Origin: Cliona cf. orientalis | Taxonomy: Eukaryota; Porifera; Demospongiae; Clionaida; Clionaidae | Assembly (NCBI GenBank): GCA_963930775.1 | Contig: OZ005707.1 | Coordinates: forward strand, 2,728,001 to 2,792,000 | Reading direction: 5' to 3' | DNA length: 64,000 bases | Shown: piece by piece, positions 35,601 through 48,448 of the stretch | How positions within the stretch are numbered: the stretch's first letter is position 1 | Layout of the letters: the number at the start of each line of letters is the position of its first letter | Translations under genes and position numbers: made by a program | The notes under the pieces: model-generated | Database searches by the model: none | Told to the model about the DNA's origin: nothing | Seen by the model: the letters and a program-made list of their open reading frames with translations, nothing else

Positions 35601-38600
35601 CCTTCTAATGATATTCAGGCCCATGTACGTGGGTGGTTGTGATGTCAAATCTGGAAAGAGATGTTTGTACTACTATTGTGTGCATTGCGCACACTCCTAG
35701 TAATGTACTCCTGACTATACCCACTTGTAACTATAATATCAAGATCAAACCATTAGTGATAAAAGAGCCAAGTTGCTGATTGCTGTGATAAGTAAATGTC
35801 ACCATAATATCTCCTAAACAAACCATTTTCAGTGAATCCCACACAATACCGTAAATCGTGAATATTTCATTGCTAAAATATTGTTGAACAGCCTGGCTTG
35901 TGCGAAAAGTAAACACACGAAAATACATGCGCAATATTAATGATAATGCGGTACGAGGTTATTTATCTGAAAATTACTTAACACGAAATTTATTATCGCA
36001 TGAAATATCTAATATTCGCGATTTATGATACATATCTTATTAAGAAATTTCATTTTGGACATAAATATCAGGTACTTAGCAGCTAACATGATGACAATAC
36101 AGATGCATATGACATACAGAACAACTGCTATATCCCTCGCATAATTATGTGCCGATCGAGAGTTAAAGGGTACACAGGTGGATGGACTGAACCCACATGC
36201 ACCTCCTGGTGATACCATACCTAGTTAACTTATGTGGATACTCTGAGGTTTCAATCTATTCTCTCCCTCTCCCTCTTCCCCCCCCCCCCCCCCCCCAATC
36301 ATTTTCTCTCTATTAGCAATAATCATTACATTGTAATACATGTAGTTTAAACCATCTATTCAATTTTCTCCATGACAAATTGTGAGAAACAAAAAGTCCT
36401 CGTTGAGCATAAGGAACAATCAAGGGTACTGAGATGCCAGATGAGTAATTCCCCACATACATACTCAAGGAATGAAGTAAACGGTTGTGTCATTGTCATG
36501 TTATCAACACAAAAATTGCAAGATCTAAGTATCTCAATGAGTGGCCAATGCCTTCAAGGTATCAAGGATGGTGCAATTCTTCACTACAAGTTCTTGATAA
36601 GGATCATCAATACCATGCCTATCGATGATACCGTACTTAATCTAATACTACGTATGGAAAAAGTAAAGGTTGTCAACCGCTCCATATATACGTTATGAGA
36701 ATTCTTAAAAATAATGCTAATTTCTTACGTTAGATTGGATCATATATTGTATTCGATTAACTACGGTACCTAGTAAAGCCAAGTGCTATTGCCACTGCAC
36801 ATAGGTAAAGGTTGAGGAGTCATAAACTAGCATCCAATATCTATAGCCATGTTATGTGGTACAGTGCGCACAGGGTATGTACTCATACTCTATAGAGCTT
36901 TAGTTGTGAACAAGCAGTGCTCCTGTTACCCAACTCTAATTCACAGAGAAACATTTCTTTACAATATATTCCCCCATTCTCAGATCTGTTAATTTTGTGT
37001 TGTGTGCAACATTGTTAGATAGGCTGGGAATGGGCTTGCAGACTAAACGAGAGGCACAGGGTATATGATCATCGAGACTAAGGTAAGTGTCCTGCAGTTC
37101 AGCTAGCCAGGCTTACTGAGATTAAAATTATTGCTGGTAGCTAATTGGTGGTGGTTGACCATACGTGAAGAGCTCTATCATTGCTGAACGATAACTAGAG
37201 CTCGGTAGAACACATACCCCACGCTGCATCTGAGGATCTAGCGCCTGTTAACGACCTTTACCTACATAGTTGTGCACATGAGCAGAAAGCACATGGTCTG
37301 ATGTGGGTAGGGTCGATAGGCATGGTCATAAAAACGCAGTGTTACGACACTTGTGGGCTTTACCAAGCAACTCTATGCATAATCGAGCGTGTTTTTCGAT
37401 TATTCTTTGTGCTTACGAGTCACTCAGATGCCTAGATCTCCAAATCTGGCGATTTTCGTGTTGACAACAGACAGACAGACAGACAGACAGACAAAACCGA
37501 TTGCTTTAATTATCCCTTGCTGCGCATGTGCGCACAGGGTAATGATCACCTGTTTGCACGCAAGTTAGATAGTTGCCCCACCTACATCACTTTTGGGGGG
37601 GGGGGGGGGGGGGCAGCGTTCGTGTCGAGGAAGGACTGAATGTACTATTAAATCTACCATAATATTACTAATGGTGATGAAAATCATCTGTGCGGGGCGA
37701 GCCTTCGCAAAAGTCACAAGATTTCTTTGAAAGCACACAGGCATGCATACGCACATAGGGTTGGTACCCCATTAGCTAGGCCTGAGAAGCTACCACGACA
37801 GTGAAGGTATCACAGATTGCTAGTATAATAGCTATAGTCGATCACCTATACCACATTAATTTTAGTAGTCTACATGCTATGATCATGACTCCAAGTACTT
37901 GTAGCCAGGCCCTGAGAGGATAAGCCTCCATGCAGTTCTTCATGCTCAGGAAAGTGGAGTCTACCAGTGATGTTAATCGTGGACCTGAGCCTTGCCAGAG
38001 TGGTACAGCACTCACCTTTCCAGTTTTATGCCTTGCCTACACTCGCTGAGTTGTCTCTCAGATCGATGGTGCAGTGAGGGCATATGCGCATGCGCATGCG
38101 CATGACAATCATTACCTTACGCGTTCAAAATTTAACTCTCTCCTCACTGAAATGATCACCCCACAAACACACATACTATATACCGTATCTGATCTAATTA
38201 ACGCGCCATGAAAAAAATAATTATGAGTGCTGGGTGGCGCACCATTAGAGCGTGAAAATTACCCTTCGTGACCAGGTGGCGCGCAAAGTTTGTACATAAA
38301 GTATAGGGACGCGTGGGTGGGTGCATTTAAATAGAGCGTGAAAATTACACTTCAGGCCAAGGTGGCGCATCTATTAGAGAGGCACGTTAATTAGATCGGA
38401 TATGGTATATACATACATGTACAAGTATGTTTGATGTCACAATCATGGGATAATGTGACTGAATACTACTAACAGTAGCCTCGTCCCCAGGCCACTCCCA
38501 CGTTTTCAATGTTGCACGCAGCAACATTGAAAACGTGGAAGTGGCCTGAGGACGAGGCTAACTAACAGCATGCTATAGTACAATCGAGTGCCAGTTAGTA

Positions 38601-41600
38601 TAGCGCGCATGCGCAGATGAAAACCACACCCCTCACTGCAGGCCAAGAGTAGCTGATCAAACTCACCGTGTAATGGTGACGTTGTCACTCCGCTCGAACG
38701 TCGAATCTACCACCAGACCATGACAAAGAGCAGATATCGCCTCTCGCTTCGCTCGAGGCTCTGTGGCCTGCTGAGCAGGCCTGTCGAAACGCGTGGTGCT
38801 TGCACCGCTCGCTCGAACTCGAGAATGCATCTCTATGGCCCCTAGGCCCTGGCAACCTCGTTTGTGCACACGGCACAACAATTCTAACCAATCGTGAGTC
38901 TTCTAAACTTGTAGGAGAGTGCATCTTTTATGCGCTCCAGGTTAGGACACGGACTATATAAGAAAATTGTCGCTCTGAAAAATATTTTTCATAGTTGCCA
39001 AGTTTATGAGAGGAGAGACCGGGACAATGTACAATATAGAATTAATGCGCGCGAAAAATTTATTGACCACGCCCACTTTCGGATGACCACACCCACTTTC
39101 GGGCGATAATGTATTGCCACACCCACTAAATATCATGATATACGGGCTGAAATTCGATAGTATACTGAGTTTATGCTTGTACCACACCTCCATTTGTGCA
39201 ATCGAGCTGGATTCCGGGACTATGCTGCAAAATCAGGTAAACCGGGACACAACCGGGACGGTCCCGGCCAAACTGGGACACTTGGCAACCATGATTTTTC
39301 GTTGTATATGTATAGGTTACATCACGAGGTGGAGGTCTCTACGGGATTTACACACTGAGGGCCGGAGGCCCGAGGCTGTGTAAATCGCGTAGAGACCGAA
39401 CCGAGTGATGTAACCGACTTGTACCATGGGCTACGTGGTCCTGACGACGTATCTACGGCCTAGCAACTACAGCGCTGGCCATAAAAGGCTCGAGCGCGTA
39501 CCTAGCAACAGTTCAAACAATCGTCGTCGATCGAGTCGACGCTGGACATCGATGCATAGTGAGCCGACGCCGTTTTCTGTCCACTCGAGCTCTTCTTTGA
39601 CATTCAGAACCACAATACTGTCGTCGCTGCGTACGAAAGGCCGGCCATATCATCGCTGTCTTCATTTCAACTCGAGGTAGTCAGAGTGGCAGCTCAGTTT
39701 TTACTACTGCTGACTTGGCAATCATTTGCTCCACCCATTCAATTAACGCAGTAAGACCTGCCTACTAATCATCTGCATACAGTACTCTGCATAGCAATAG
39801 AGCTCTGTACTTTATCTCTTTCACTAACAAAATATGCTGTAACTACCCTAGCAGGCATGATCATGTAAAATTTCATAGCCTCAGAGGTAGGTGTCTATTT
39901 AGATAGATACCTCCTAGGAGGTGTCTATTTTTATGAAAATTTGACCACTTGCCCAGTAGCTGCATGCATAATGGTTCATATGGTAAAAGGTCGTCAATAT
40001 AGTGCGTACACATATTGATACTGGCGCCTCAATCGCAGAGATGGAGTCTGAGAGTCGACCGCGGCCGACTCTCGACCTCAACACTGACAATTTTCAATCA
40101 CAGGAGACGAACTCGACAGCTTCTGAACATCAGGTTAGTCGCGGCATGGCACACAGCGTGCGTGCTATATATAGCACAAGGGTAGCTTTATTTATCCACG
40201 GGATTACGTCAGCCAAGAGAACGCGTGAAGTTCGGCCGGCGGTACTTCGCAGAGAAAGTAGCACTCAGCTTATGATGTATTCGCTGGATACATGCGTCAG
40301 ATACTCTACATATATACCGATTTTCAAGTCTCAGAAAGGCTCCATGGAGGCCCTGAGTTTTCTGGCAATTACCTCATAGATTACGTCATCATTACCTAAT
40401 AACCGCAGAAAAGTAAATTTCTATATACTGGGCAAGTAATTTAGACACCTCCTATAAATCAATCTGATTGGTCAGGATGTTACAACCATGGTACAAATAT
40501 AAATAATAAAACCGCTTCCTGTACCTCGTGTATTCGGGGTTCGCTCAGGCTCACCCCGAATAACATTTCCAACCATCGATGGTCTGGATATGGTCTATAA
40601 TAGACCTTAGATCATAGTTGTAACAAATACTGCAATCTGATTGGTCATTAGCAGGTATCTATATGTGATAGTACCCCTACAAGTCTGATAGAATCCCTAC
40701 AAGATTTTGATAGAACCCCTATCCTTGGGCTATTACAGTGTTTTTCTATTATGACCTAAACTTGTTAGACACTGTTTAGTCGGTTTCCACGTGATTTAGA
40801 AGACCTCAGGGCTCCGTAGAACCCTCGCTGCGCTCGGGATTCTACATAGAGCCCTTTGGTCTTCTAAATCACGTAGAAACCTCCTCAACAGTGTCTAACT
40901 AATATATAAAACACGGCCGTATATAATCGGTGGACTGGACTGGTGGACTGGACTAGTGGACTGGACTGACCTGTTTACATCAGAAACACAGATTTAGAGT
41001 GTCCAAAACAATTAAGATATGAAGAGGTGCAGTAGAGGCTAAATGTGCTAGCAGTCCCGAACTCATGCGATCTTGATCCTTATATTGGCCCCGCCTATCT
41101 ATCACGCCCATTATTAACTACTGGTGTTACTACGCATGCTTACTGCATAGCAAAATACGTCAGGAATGTGCTATAGAGGGTTTAACTATGTGACCATAAC
41201 AGCTTAACCTTGGCAAGCTGTTTTTCATCTCCAAGCCAGGCTATCTACCTCCCCCCCCCCTCCCCCCCCCAAAGTGTGCCAGGGCACGCTCTGAGACTAT
41301 AGGCTTTACTACGCATGTATTGCATTTCATGTGCAGACCATAATCAGAGCATAATCAAAGTCACTGCTAGTACACTACACCTCTCTAAGTTGAATTACTG
41401 ATGCTATTCATTTGTGAGAATAGGTCCTTCAATGCTTGTCAGCCACCCCCCATAGCTCAGTCATGATGGTACGTAAAGTAGGTGTAGCCACCCCCCATGG
41501 AATAATACTTCTGGATCAACACCTCTAGCTAGCTCATGGCCACTGAGGTTGCATATTGCTCAAGCTAGCCTTATTATAATGCTAACATGGAACTGATTAT

Positions 41601-43219
41601 GCATGATCATCAGGCACACATGATTTAGCAGCTAATAATAATAATCATCATTTAAGTTTGTATTTGACATGGACTTAGTACATACAGAAAGCAGTTCTTT
41701 AATACTGGAGCTGAGTGCGCATAAGGCTCTCAGTAGGCTATATTCTTCATGCTCCATAGCAGCACGAGAAGTAAAATATATGGTAAAGGTCGTCACACCC
41801 TAGTCTAAATCACCAAACGTAGAAGACAAGATCGAGAACAAGAGTGATGTTGGACACAATCAACTCCTGTGGTAGTTACCCCGCGCGCATGCGCAAGGGG
41901 TGAAGTAATCGGTTATGTCGTCGTTGTTGTCGTTGTTAGCACAAAAATCGCCATATCTCGAGATGTAGGCGTCTAAGCGACTCGTAAGCTCAACGAATCA
42001 ATCGTATTCGGCGAAAAAATGGCGTCTGTGGGCGCCAAATCGTGGTATACGGTCCACGAGCATCACAAATAGTGCCTATTTGTTGGCCACCGTAGCCACG
42101 CCTATCGACAGTGCCCATCGATGCATAATGTATGCCCATTGTGCTTTCTGCTCATGCGCACAACTAACAAGTGTATGACTGGTAAATATCGTCGATGTTC
42201 TAAATAATGCTCGTGACGTCTATAGTGACTGAAATCTGAACAGTGAAGCCCAATGGAACCAGTCAGTATGTAAGAGAGCTATACTATTATTACAACAAAA
42301 TATAGGTACAAGTTCATGTCTTCCTAGTCTGCAGCTGGGTGCAGAGAGGGCTCAGTTTCAAGTGTCACCGGAATAACTAAGCATGCAGCATTTCCATTTT
42401 TCTCTCAAGTTCACAAAATTATAGCCATGCAACGAAATAAATCTATAGATTGCGCAATGTGCGCGCGGGGTATGTGCTCTACAGAGCTCTTAGTAGTTTA
42501 GAAAGCATCCCTGTGTGTTTTATACGAAAATTGGTCAGTCCAGTAGTCCAGTCCACTAGTCCAGTCCACCGATTGTATATACTGGCTTAAAAATTTCTCA
42601 ATTTACTATCAAAGCCAATGTTTTAAAGAAAGCGTTAGGCCAAGCAAAATAGTTTCTCATCCTATGTTCAGGAATTTCCCCAGGCGGGAGGGTGGCTTTT
42701 TATTTTATTTTTTGTCATGAATATCATTAAATGTCATCATGAATTTCATTAAAAATGGGCGAGTCTATGAAGTAATGCCTTGTGCAGATAGTTTTAATGA
42801 TATTCATGAAATAAAATGTGGTCAGGCAGAGGAAAAACTAGAGGCTGGCGGGGATGAGAAACTAATATTCAATTTTATTTGGCCTTATGAAAATACACTG
42901 AGGTACTACATGTATGTGGTGGCCACTTACCTAGGTCCATGCATATCGACTGGGCAATGTCTTTCTTATCAATGTCCACCAGTGCCTTGAGTAGAGTCCT
43001 GTAGGTAGGGTTTTCCCCTTTCTCCAACCAGACACCAAATATTTTAAGCATTCTCATCGTATCATCACTGTACTTGTCTTCAATCTCCTTCAGATCATCA
43101 TTATCAATTTCTAGCTCCACACCGAGAACGTACCATTTCTTGTGAAGGTCATGATATTTGTTGAAAAGTTTGTGCTTTGGTTTAGACGAAAGAATCGACG
43201 TGAAATCAGCTTCTGCCAT
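29694..43219 (-). CDS. NLR1: DEATH / CARD-like / FN3 / CARD-like / NACHT / LRR receptor, 1,629 aa
   Basis: Two exons, 43219-42931 and 34294-29694, join in phase (4,890 nt) across an 8.6-kb intron full of transposons. Exon 1 encodes a DEATH domain (about residues 10-95; WYVLGVELEID, WLEKGENPTYRTLLKALVDI). Exon 2 encodes a Ser/Thr/Asp-rich linker (100-255), a CARD-like helical unit (260-350), a helical domain with FFNYEILEFL and FCRRSVFEIP (395-530), one FN3 domain (660-750; GPPGKPELKELTPSGMMVGW), a second CARD-like unit (765-850), NACHT (about 935-1110; Walker A GAPGCGKS, Walker B FILDGWDELP, then IVTSRP) and C-terminal ribonuclease-inhibitor-type LRRs (about 1440-1590; LRLQGCGLNSQSAGSLAEAL). 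NLRs are cytosolic pattern receptors that oligomerise through NACHT and signal through death-fold domains. The exon 1 link rests on phase, strand and the same arrangement in NLR2; transcripts would settle it. Confidence 0.85.
34932..35141. mobile_element. MITE (family A) in NLR1 intron
   Basis: TACCGTATAGCGGGAAACTT and its inverted end ATTTCCCGCTATACGGTA. Reverse-oriented copy of 10050-10263, sharing the CTAGGCATGCCACACCCATT block. Confidence 0.8.
35406..35721. mobile_element. Inverted-repeat element with 75-bp arms in NLR1 intron
   Basis: Left arm 35406-35480 and right arm 35645-35721 are near-exact complements (AGGAGTACATTACTAGGAGT, GTAGTACAAACATCTCTTTC). The interior of about 165 bp is non-coding. 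Confidence 0.75.
35722..38180. repeat. Intron DNA with dispersed repeats
   Basis: No gene is supported. About 36,860-37,080 matches 62,150-62,340 (GGTATGTACTC, CAAGCAGTGCTCCTGTTACC, TTTTGTGTTGTGTGCAACAT), consistent with the tandem duplication. A C-run lies near 36,280, a CAGA microsatellite at 37,467-37,493 and a G-run near 37,595. About 37,330-37,540 is an inverted relative of about 41,880-42,010. Confidence 0.5.
38181..38407. mobile_element. MITE with TACC..GGTA ends in NLR1 intron
   Basis: TACCGTATCTGATCTAATTA and its inverted end TAATTAGATCGGATATGGTA; internal GAGCGTGAAAATTAC occurs twice. Same layout of ends as the other TA-bounded elements here. Confidence 0.7.
38476..38560. repeat. 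Near-perfect palindrome
   Basis: TAGCCTCGTCC through GTTGC, then the complementary arm from GCAACATTGAAAACGTGG to GACGAGGCTA, with almost no loop. A shorter relative with the same TAGCCT/AGGCTA ends is at 44782-44826. Confidence 0.8.
39315..39415. repeat. Palindrome with GGTTAC ends
   Basis: GGTTACATCAC pairs with GTGATGTAACC, and GAGGTCTCTACGGGATTTAC pairs with its near-complement. Centre GGGCCGGAGGCCC. A similar layout is seen at 60466-60571. Confidence 0.7.
39890..40436. mobile_element. CCCCAGTA-family element, copy 2
   Basis: Reverse-oriented copy of the 24925-25400 family with the conserved frame on the plus strand (ALFIHGITSAKRTREVRPA, then SSTQLMMYSLD). Its left end is degraded. Confidence 0.55.
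40765..40898. repeat. Long palindrome, family copy 3
   Basis: TTAGACACTGTTTAG at one end and its near-complement at the other; the centre is GAACCCTCGCTGCGCTCGGG. Relative of 8976-9090 and 29141-29277. Confidence 0.75.
40921..42580. mobile_element. 1.66-kb element with tandem-repeat inverted termini
   Basis: The left end has ATATAATCGG followed by about three GTGGACTGGACT units. The right end carries the inverted array (AGTCCAGTCCAC units) and CCGATTGTATAT. Ends made of tandem repeats recall foldback elements. The interior includes C-runs, a CGCGCGCATGCGC tract at 41,882, and a dispersed repeat near 41,930, but no clear transposase. Confidence 0.7.
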
Positions 43220-43492
43220 AACCGTTCAGCTTGAAATCGCTAATCGATGCTACCCAGTAACTAGATATACCGGTAGACTCGGTAGTATCATAATGGTAGC
43301 TTCTTTGGGTGTGGGTGCGCCCACTTTTTATCGCCCCCAGACACCCCACCCGCAAAAGGATAGGGCTCGTTCCCAGCCCGCGGCACAACGGAGCATGCGC
43401 ATGCGTAGTGTGTAACAACCGCACAATGCGCGCGCAATGTGCAGTGGGTGGGGCTAGTAATGCATGTTAGGTAGAGGTCGTCAGCAGCGTCC
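43220..43492. promoter_or_regulatory. Shared NLR1 / CCDC138-like divergent promoter region
   Basis: 273 bp separate the NLR1 start codon (43219, minus) from the first candidate start of the CCDC138-like gene (43493, plus). It is CpG-rich locally (GCATGCGCATGCG, CAATGCGCGCGCAATG). An immune receptor and a coiled-coil gene may share control; this is inferred from distance only. Confidence 0.45.
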
Positions 43493-46400
43493 ATGATGTC
43501 TGAGTCCAGCTGCAAGCAGCCAAGAGTGTCTTGTGAGTGTATTTTCTTCATAGGCGAAGGCTGACTTTGAAATGTACTGTTTAAGGCTGAGGAGATGGAG
43601 AGAGCTGGAGAGAGAGAAACAGCGGAGCAGATGTTTGTCTGTGATGAGCTATCACACCTCACTGACCTGTTGAAGGTAGGATTGTTTGGTGCATGTGCTA
43701 TCAGTATCCAAATTTGTCAGTGAGCCACTACAAATCAATCCACTATCTGAGTGTTAGTCTCGATACCAGACCACTCCCACCGCAGCGCTCTAATCTTTCA
43801 GGATCAGTCTACACTAAGACCACCGGAAGTCCATATACATTTTAATGTCAACGCGCGGTTTGCATGGCGCCTATGGGGGTTAATGATATGCGTGCCATAC
43901 ACGTGGGATCAAAAATAGTGCACGTCTATGTACAACTGTATCTTCTAATGTGAGTTAGCTATCGTTCTATCTCAAGTACCATTGTAAAGAAGAAGAGCTG
44001 AGCTTCACATTGATACCAAGAACAAGACTAAGCGTGCCGAGATGACCGATGTAGACATGAACCAGTTTTCAGCCGCGTATGGCTGATGGCACCTTTGAAT
44101 TCGGGGCAAATCTGTAACACTCATACCAGCGCTAGGGGACTTGGTCCACTAGTAAGTAAGTACCAGAGCAGTTAATCCGCTGAATCCCGAGTCTTTCAGG
44201 GTCACTCAGCCACCACGAGCGCTCTTTGAAAATCTAAAATAATTTATCACTTTAGCCTGTTCTATTTTCTTGATAGTAGCTAGCTAGACTGTCAACTAAA
44301 GAAAATACTAAACTTTAGCTACTAAATTAGCTATGTTGTAGCTATCAACTCTTCGTCTTGAGTACTTTCTTCGTGACAGTTCAACTCGCTCGTCCATTTC
44401 TTGATCTTTTCTGGCTGAATGGAAAATTTGAATTCGGGGCAAATCTGTAACACTCATTCCAGAACGAAAAACGAGGCATCCTCGATGTCTATACCATAGT
44501 GGCAGTGTATAGCAGTAGCGTGGAACAGAATCGCTCGAGGCGCTTCGAGAAACGAGCCTTCGAAAACGAGAAAAATTCATTCTGTCCTGGGTAGGGCGCG
44601 GTAAACGGATAGATATACGGACGTATGCGAGATAATTGCATATACATGCGTAATACGTACGCGCGCGTGCGTAATCATACGCAGGAAAACATCATTTCCG
44701 TTTTGCCATTAAACGGTAGGTCTTAGTGTAGACTGGGATGAACTGAATGCTGCATGCAGTGGGAGCAGTCTGGTATTGAGATAGCCTTGTACCCAGGCCC
44801 TTTCAAAGGGCCTGGGTACGAGGCTAGTATCGAGACTACCGTACTCATTCTAATCAAGGCACCTCTCTAATGAATGTGCCACCTACGCCGGAGTCTTTAA
44901 CTTTTATGCTCTAACTATGCACAATGTGGCCATGTTTATTTTTTCAGGCGCATTCTAATTAGAGCAGTACCAGTATACTAAAAGATGATAATAGCTTGAA
45001 AGTACTGAGTATCCCATACTGAGTACTGGAAGCCACGTTTTCCACACTTGCTCTAACGTGCCTCTCTAAAAGATGCACCACCTGGACCAGATGTGCCACC
45101 CAAGGTCAGTAATTATTTTAGTGGTGCATTAATTAGAACAGATACGCATATATACCATAAATCTGGAAATTTTCGTTGTAAAAATATTTTTGTAGTCAAT
45201 GGTGGCTACGAAAATTAATCTCACGAAAATTAGCATGCACTATTAACGCTAATGCGGTAAGGGGTCGTTCCTACGAAAACTTTTTACACGAAAATTTATC
45301 ATACAAAAGTTTATTTACACGAAAATTTCCAGACCTACGGTAGTCTAGTGTGGTATAGCTTTAGGCAAGAAGCTAAGCATGTCCATAGCTAGGTTGGACC
45401 AGCCTCAATGGTGATCACCCACAATGGCATTCCCAGGATTTGAAGGAGGGGATGCTCAGACATTTGCGCACAGAGTGCACACAAGATTTTTTAGCCGCAC
45501 CCCTAATTGAATGCATTCTTAAGGTATATAGCTGGCTGACAAAGAAAGCTGTTTTTAGGTTGAGTAGTGATGAGAAACTGCTGTTAGAAAGCAAATTTTA
45601 AAGGCCAGTAAGTTTATTGTTGATCGTAGCTACACTCTACCATGCATCGATTATCAGTAACTATAGTATTTGTCACTGAGCTACTGAGCTGGCTATTATG
45701 CCAGAGCTGATGGGGGTGTCACCCTGAGCCCCCACCCCCAACTGATGTATATTTTTGTTGGGTATGCTGGAATCAAAACCACTGATTTCGCTTATCAGTA
45801 TTGTAGTTTAATAATCACAATAGTAGTATTATCATTATGCATATTATGTTCAGGCAGGCTCCCTCATACAGCTGTAGTAATACTAGTTTCTTCTTAATAT
45901 CATAATATTATTATCTCTACCAAGGCCCTACAATTAAACACGTCGATAGTGATTTGCTCTTACTCTATTGTGTTGCACTAACACTACATGTACAGTCTCA
46001 TTTGAGTCGGTTATCTTTGAAAGAGAGGGAGTTGAACAAGAGAGAGCATCAGTTGCGAGAATTGTCACTGCTGGCGACCAGTGCTCAGTCAACACTCTCT
46101 GCATATGTGGAAGAGGAGGTATCCAAGGCTGCACAAGTGAGCATACAATATTCACATACTAAAGTTGCTGAGTGGTGGTTAGGGCCAACCAGTATGGGCA
46201 GGACAGGATGCTGCATACACATACTCACGTATCATAAATGAAATTTTATCTTTGTCCCCAGACTTCTCCCAGCAGGCTATGGAATTTCTCATATTTTTTA
46301 CCGTTTGTGTATCTTAAATACAATTCCACTTTGCACTCAAGGCAAGAAGGTTAACTTAAATGGAGGAACTTGGCTGGAATAATAATTACTATTACCGTAT

Positions 46401-48411
46401 TTCTTCTAAAAATTCGGCATGAAAATAATAACATTGCTTTAGCTTCGCCGAATTTTTAGAGGTTAGTATTCAGCATTCTGTCTGCATGCGCATTCTATTC
46501 CCGTTTAAAGCATAATATACGTGTGATGACATTTGCCGAAAATTAGAGACTATTTTCAATCATTTGGTAAAGGGTGAGGATTAATTAGAAGGGCCGAATT
46601 TTTAGAAGAAATACGGTATCGTAATAGCTACATCTAGGATGAATTGAATTGTCATTCATACCTCATTTTATTGCATACAACACACACACTCACACAATCA
46701 TACCTCTTCCCCTCCCCTCTGTGAGTCAGTCTAGCCAGAAGACTGTAGATGAGCTGAGATCAGCTTTGGTGGCAAGAGAGAGGGAGGTGGAGAGGCTGAA
46801 ACACTCTTATGAGCAGGCTAGGCACACTAACCAGCAGCTGCGCAGTCAGGTTAAGATGTAATGGAGATGGCTACTGTAGGATTTTCACCATTAGTTTTCA
46901 GTTATCCTTATGGTGCATAGCCACTGGCACAATAGTGCTTTCAAGGACCATAATAATTATTATTAATCCGAGGGTTACTGTAGTCGTTTTGTGTCTATCT
47001 GTTACCAAGCTAGCTAGCTGCTACATACATGTACCTCATTTTCGAGTCCAAAGTGCAGTGTTATAAGGCTCCTTATGACGTTCCAAATGCATGTAGCTAT
47101 TGTATGAATTTCGCTGAAAATGCTTTGCTTGTCAGTTTTGGCTCATTTACCAATGCTAAGCTTCTTGACTTTTTCCCAAGCGACAGTACCATGACTTTAT
47201 GTATAAATGGAACACTGTGTACACATGCACTATATACAGTAGTACCATCAGCGCATGCATGAGGGGTGTGGTAGTGCCAGTAGTTATTCTCTATAGACTA
47301 GTTATATTGCAATGTGTCGAGCGTTTTGCACGATAGTGCTTCATTCTATTAATAACAGGATCAAGATAAATGTTCACTGTTTTGGATCATGGGACAATTT
47401 TTACCATATCAAATATTATGACAAATAGAGTCCTATGGCTGTTGATTCAGCCAACTGTCAGTCCTCCATGGGGAAGAAGGTGCCTACCACTAGCTATGGT
47501 ATAGTGGAGGAGAGAGACAGCTTACTGGCTCTCCTGATGAATTGGTTGTCTCAGCTTCTCTCTCAGTGCTCCTGCTCCACTCAGAGTCAGCAGAACAGCA
47601 GCTGCAGACAGGGCCGCCAGCTACTGCCCCTCGTGGCCAAACTGCTCCCCAACCTCCCTCCCTTTCAACTCTCTGGACTATCAAGATACTGCCTGAGGTA
47701 GGAACTTTATGTATAGATGGCTGCTATAAGATTACTGCTGACAAATTGTTGTCAGCTATTAGCTTCTTGACTTTCATATGTATACGTGCGTACATGCATA
47801 TTCTATAATGACAGTATTATGTGTATAGTAGGGAAGGGTTTTTAGTTTGTTGATTTGCTGCTTTTTTAAACCTATCAATACTATGATGTTAAAGATATAA
47901 TTTACCAAATTTATGAATTTCCCCAATACCTATCTTTGAGCCATTTCATCAAATTTGAAGTTTCGATTACATTTTCACTTTTTTTTTGCTAACTTTTATC
48001 AATATTAGAAGGGCTCCCTGGCATCATCACTGAGAAACACTGGTCGCTACATCCACAATCCCACTAACAAGAAATCACTCTTCGTCAATAGCTCTGACAT
48101 TGCAATACGCACACTCAGCAGTTTGTGTCTTCTCTCTACACTCAGTGAAGGTACATGTATATTAGATCAGATGTTATCCACTCTCATCCAGTCATGGCCA
48201 TGCATCCTGTCACACACCACCACCACCACATCCAGTCAGATCAATGGCCGTGCATCCAGTCACCCACACACACACACACATACATGTACCACCACCACCA
48301 CCACCACAAATACACAATGGAGTACACAATCGTGAATAGACGAAGAGCCTTATGGGCTGCTGTAGTTGGCAAAGCACCTTCTTGTGGGCCCTAGCTGATA
48401 TCATACTTTAT

Positions 48412-48448
<37 letters not shown>

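Noticed and set aside
37467..37493. CAGA repeat as part of a CRISPR-like or regulatory array
   Set aside because: Simple microsatellite without spacers.
43288..43662. 124-codon minus-strand frame
   Set aside because: It runs across the divergent promoter and antisense of a CCDC138-like exon; no recognisable domain.
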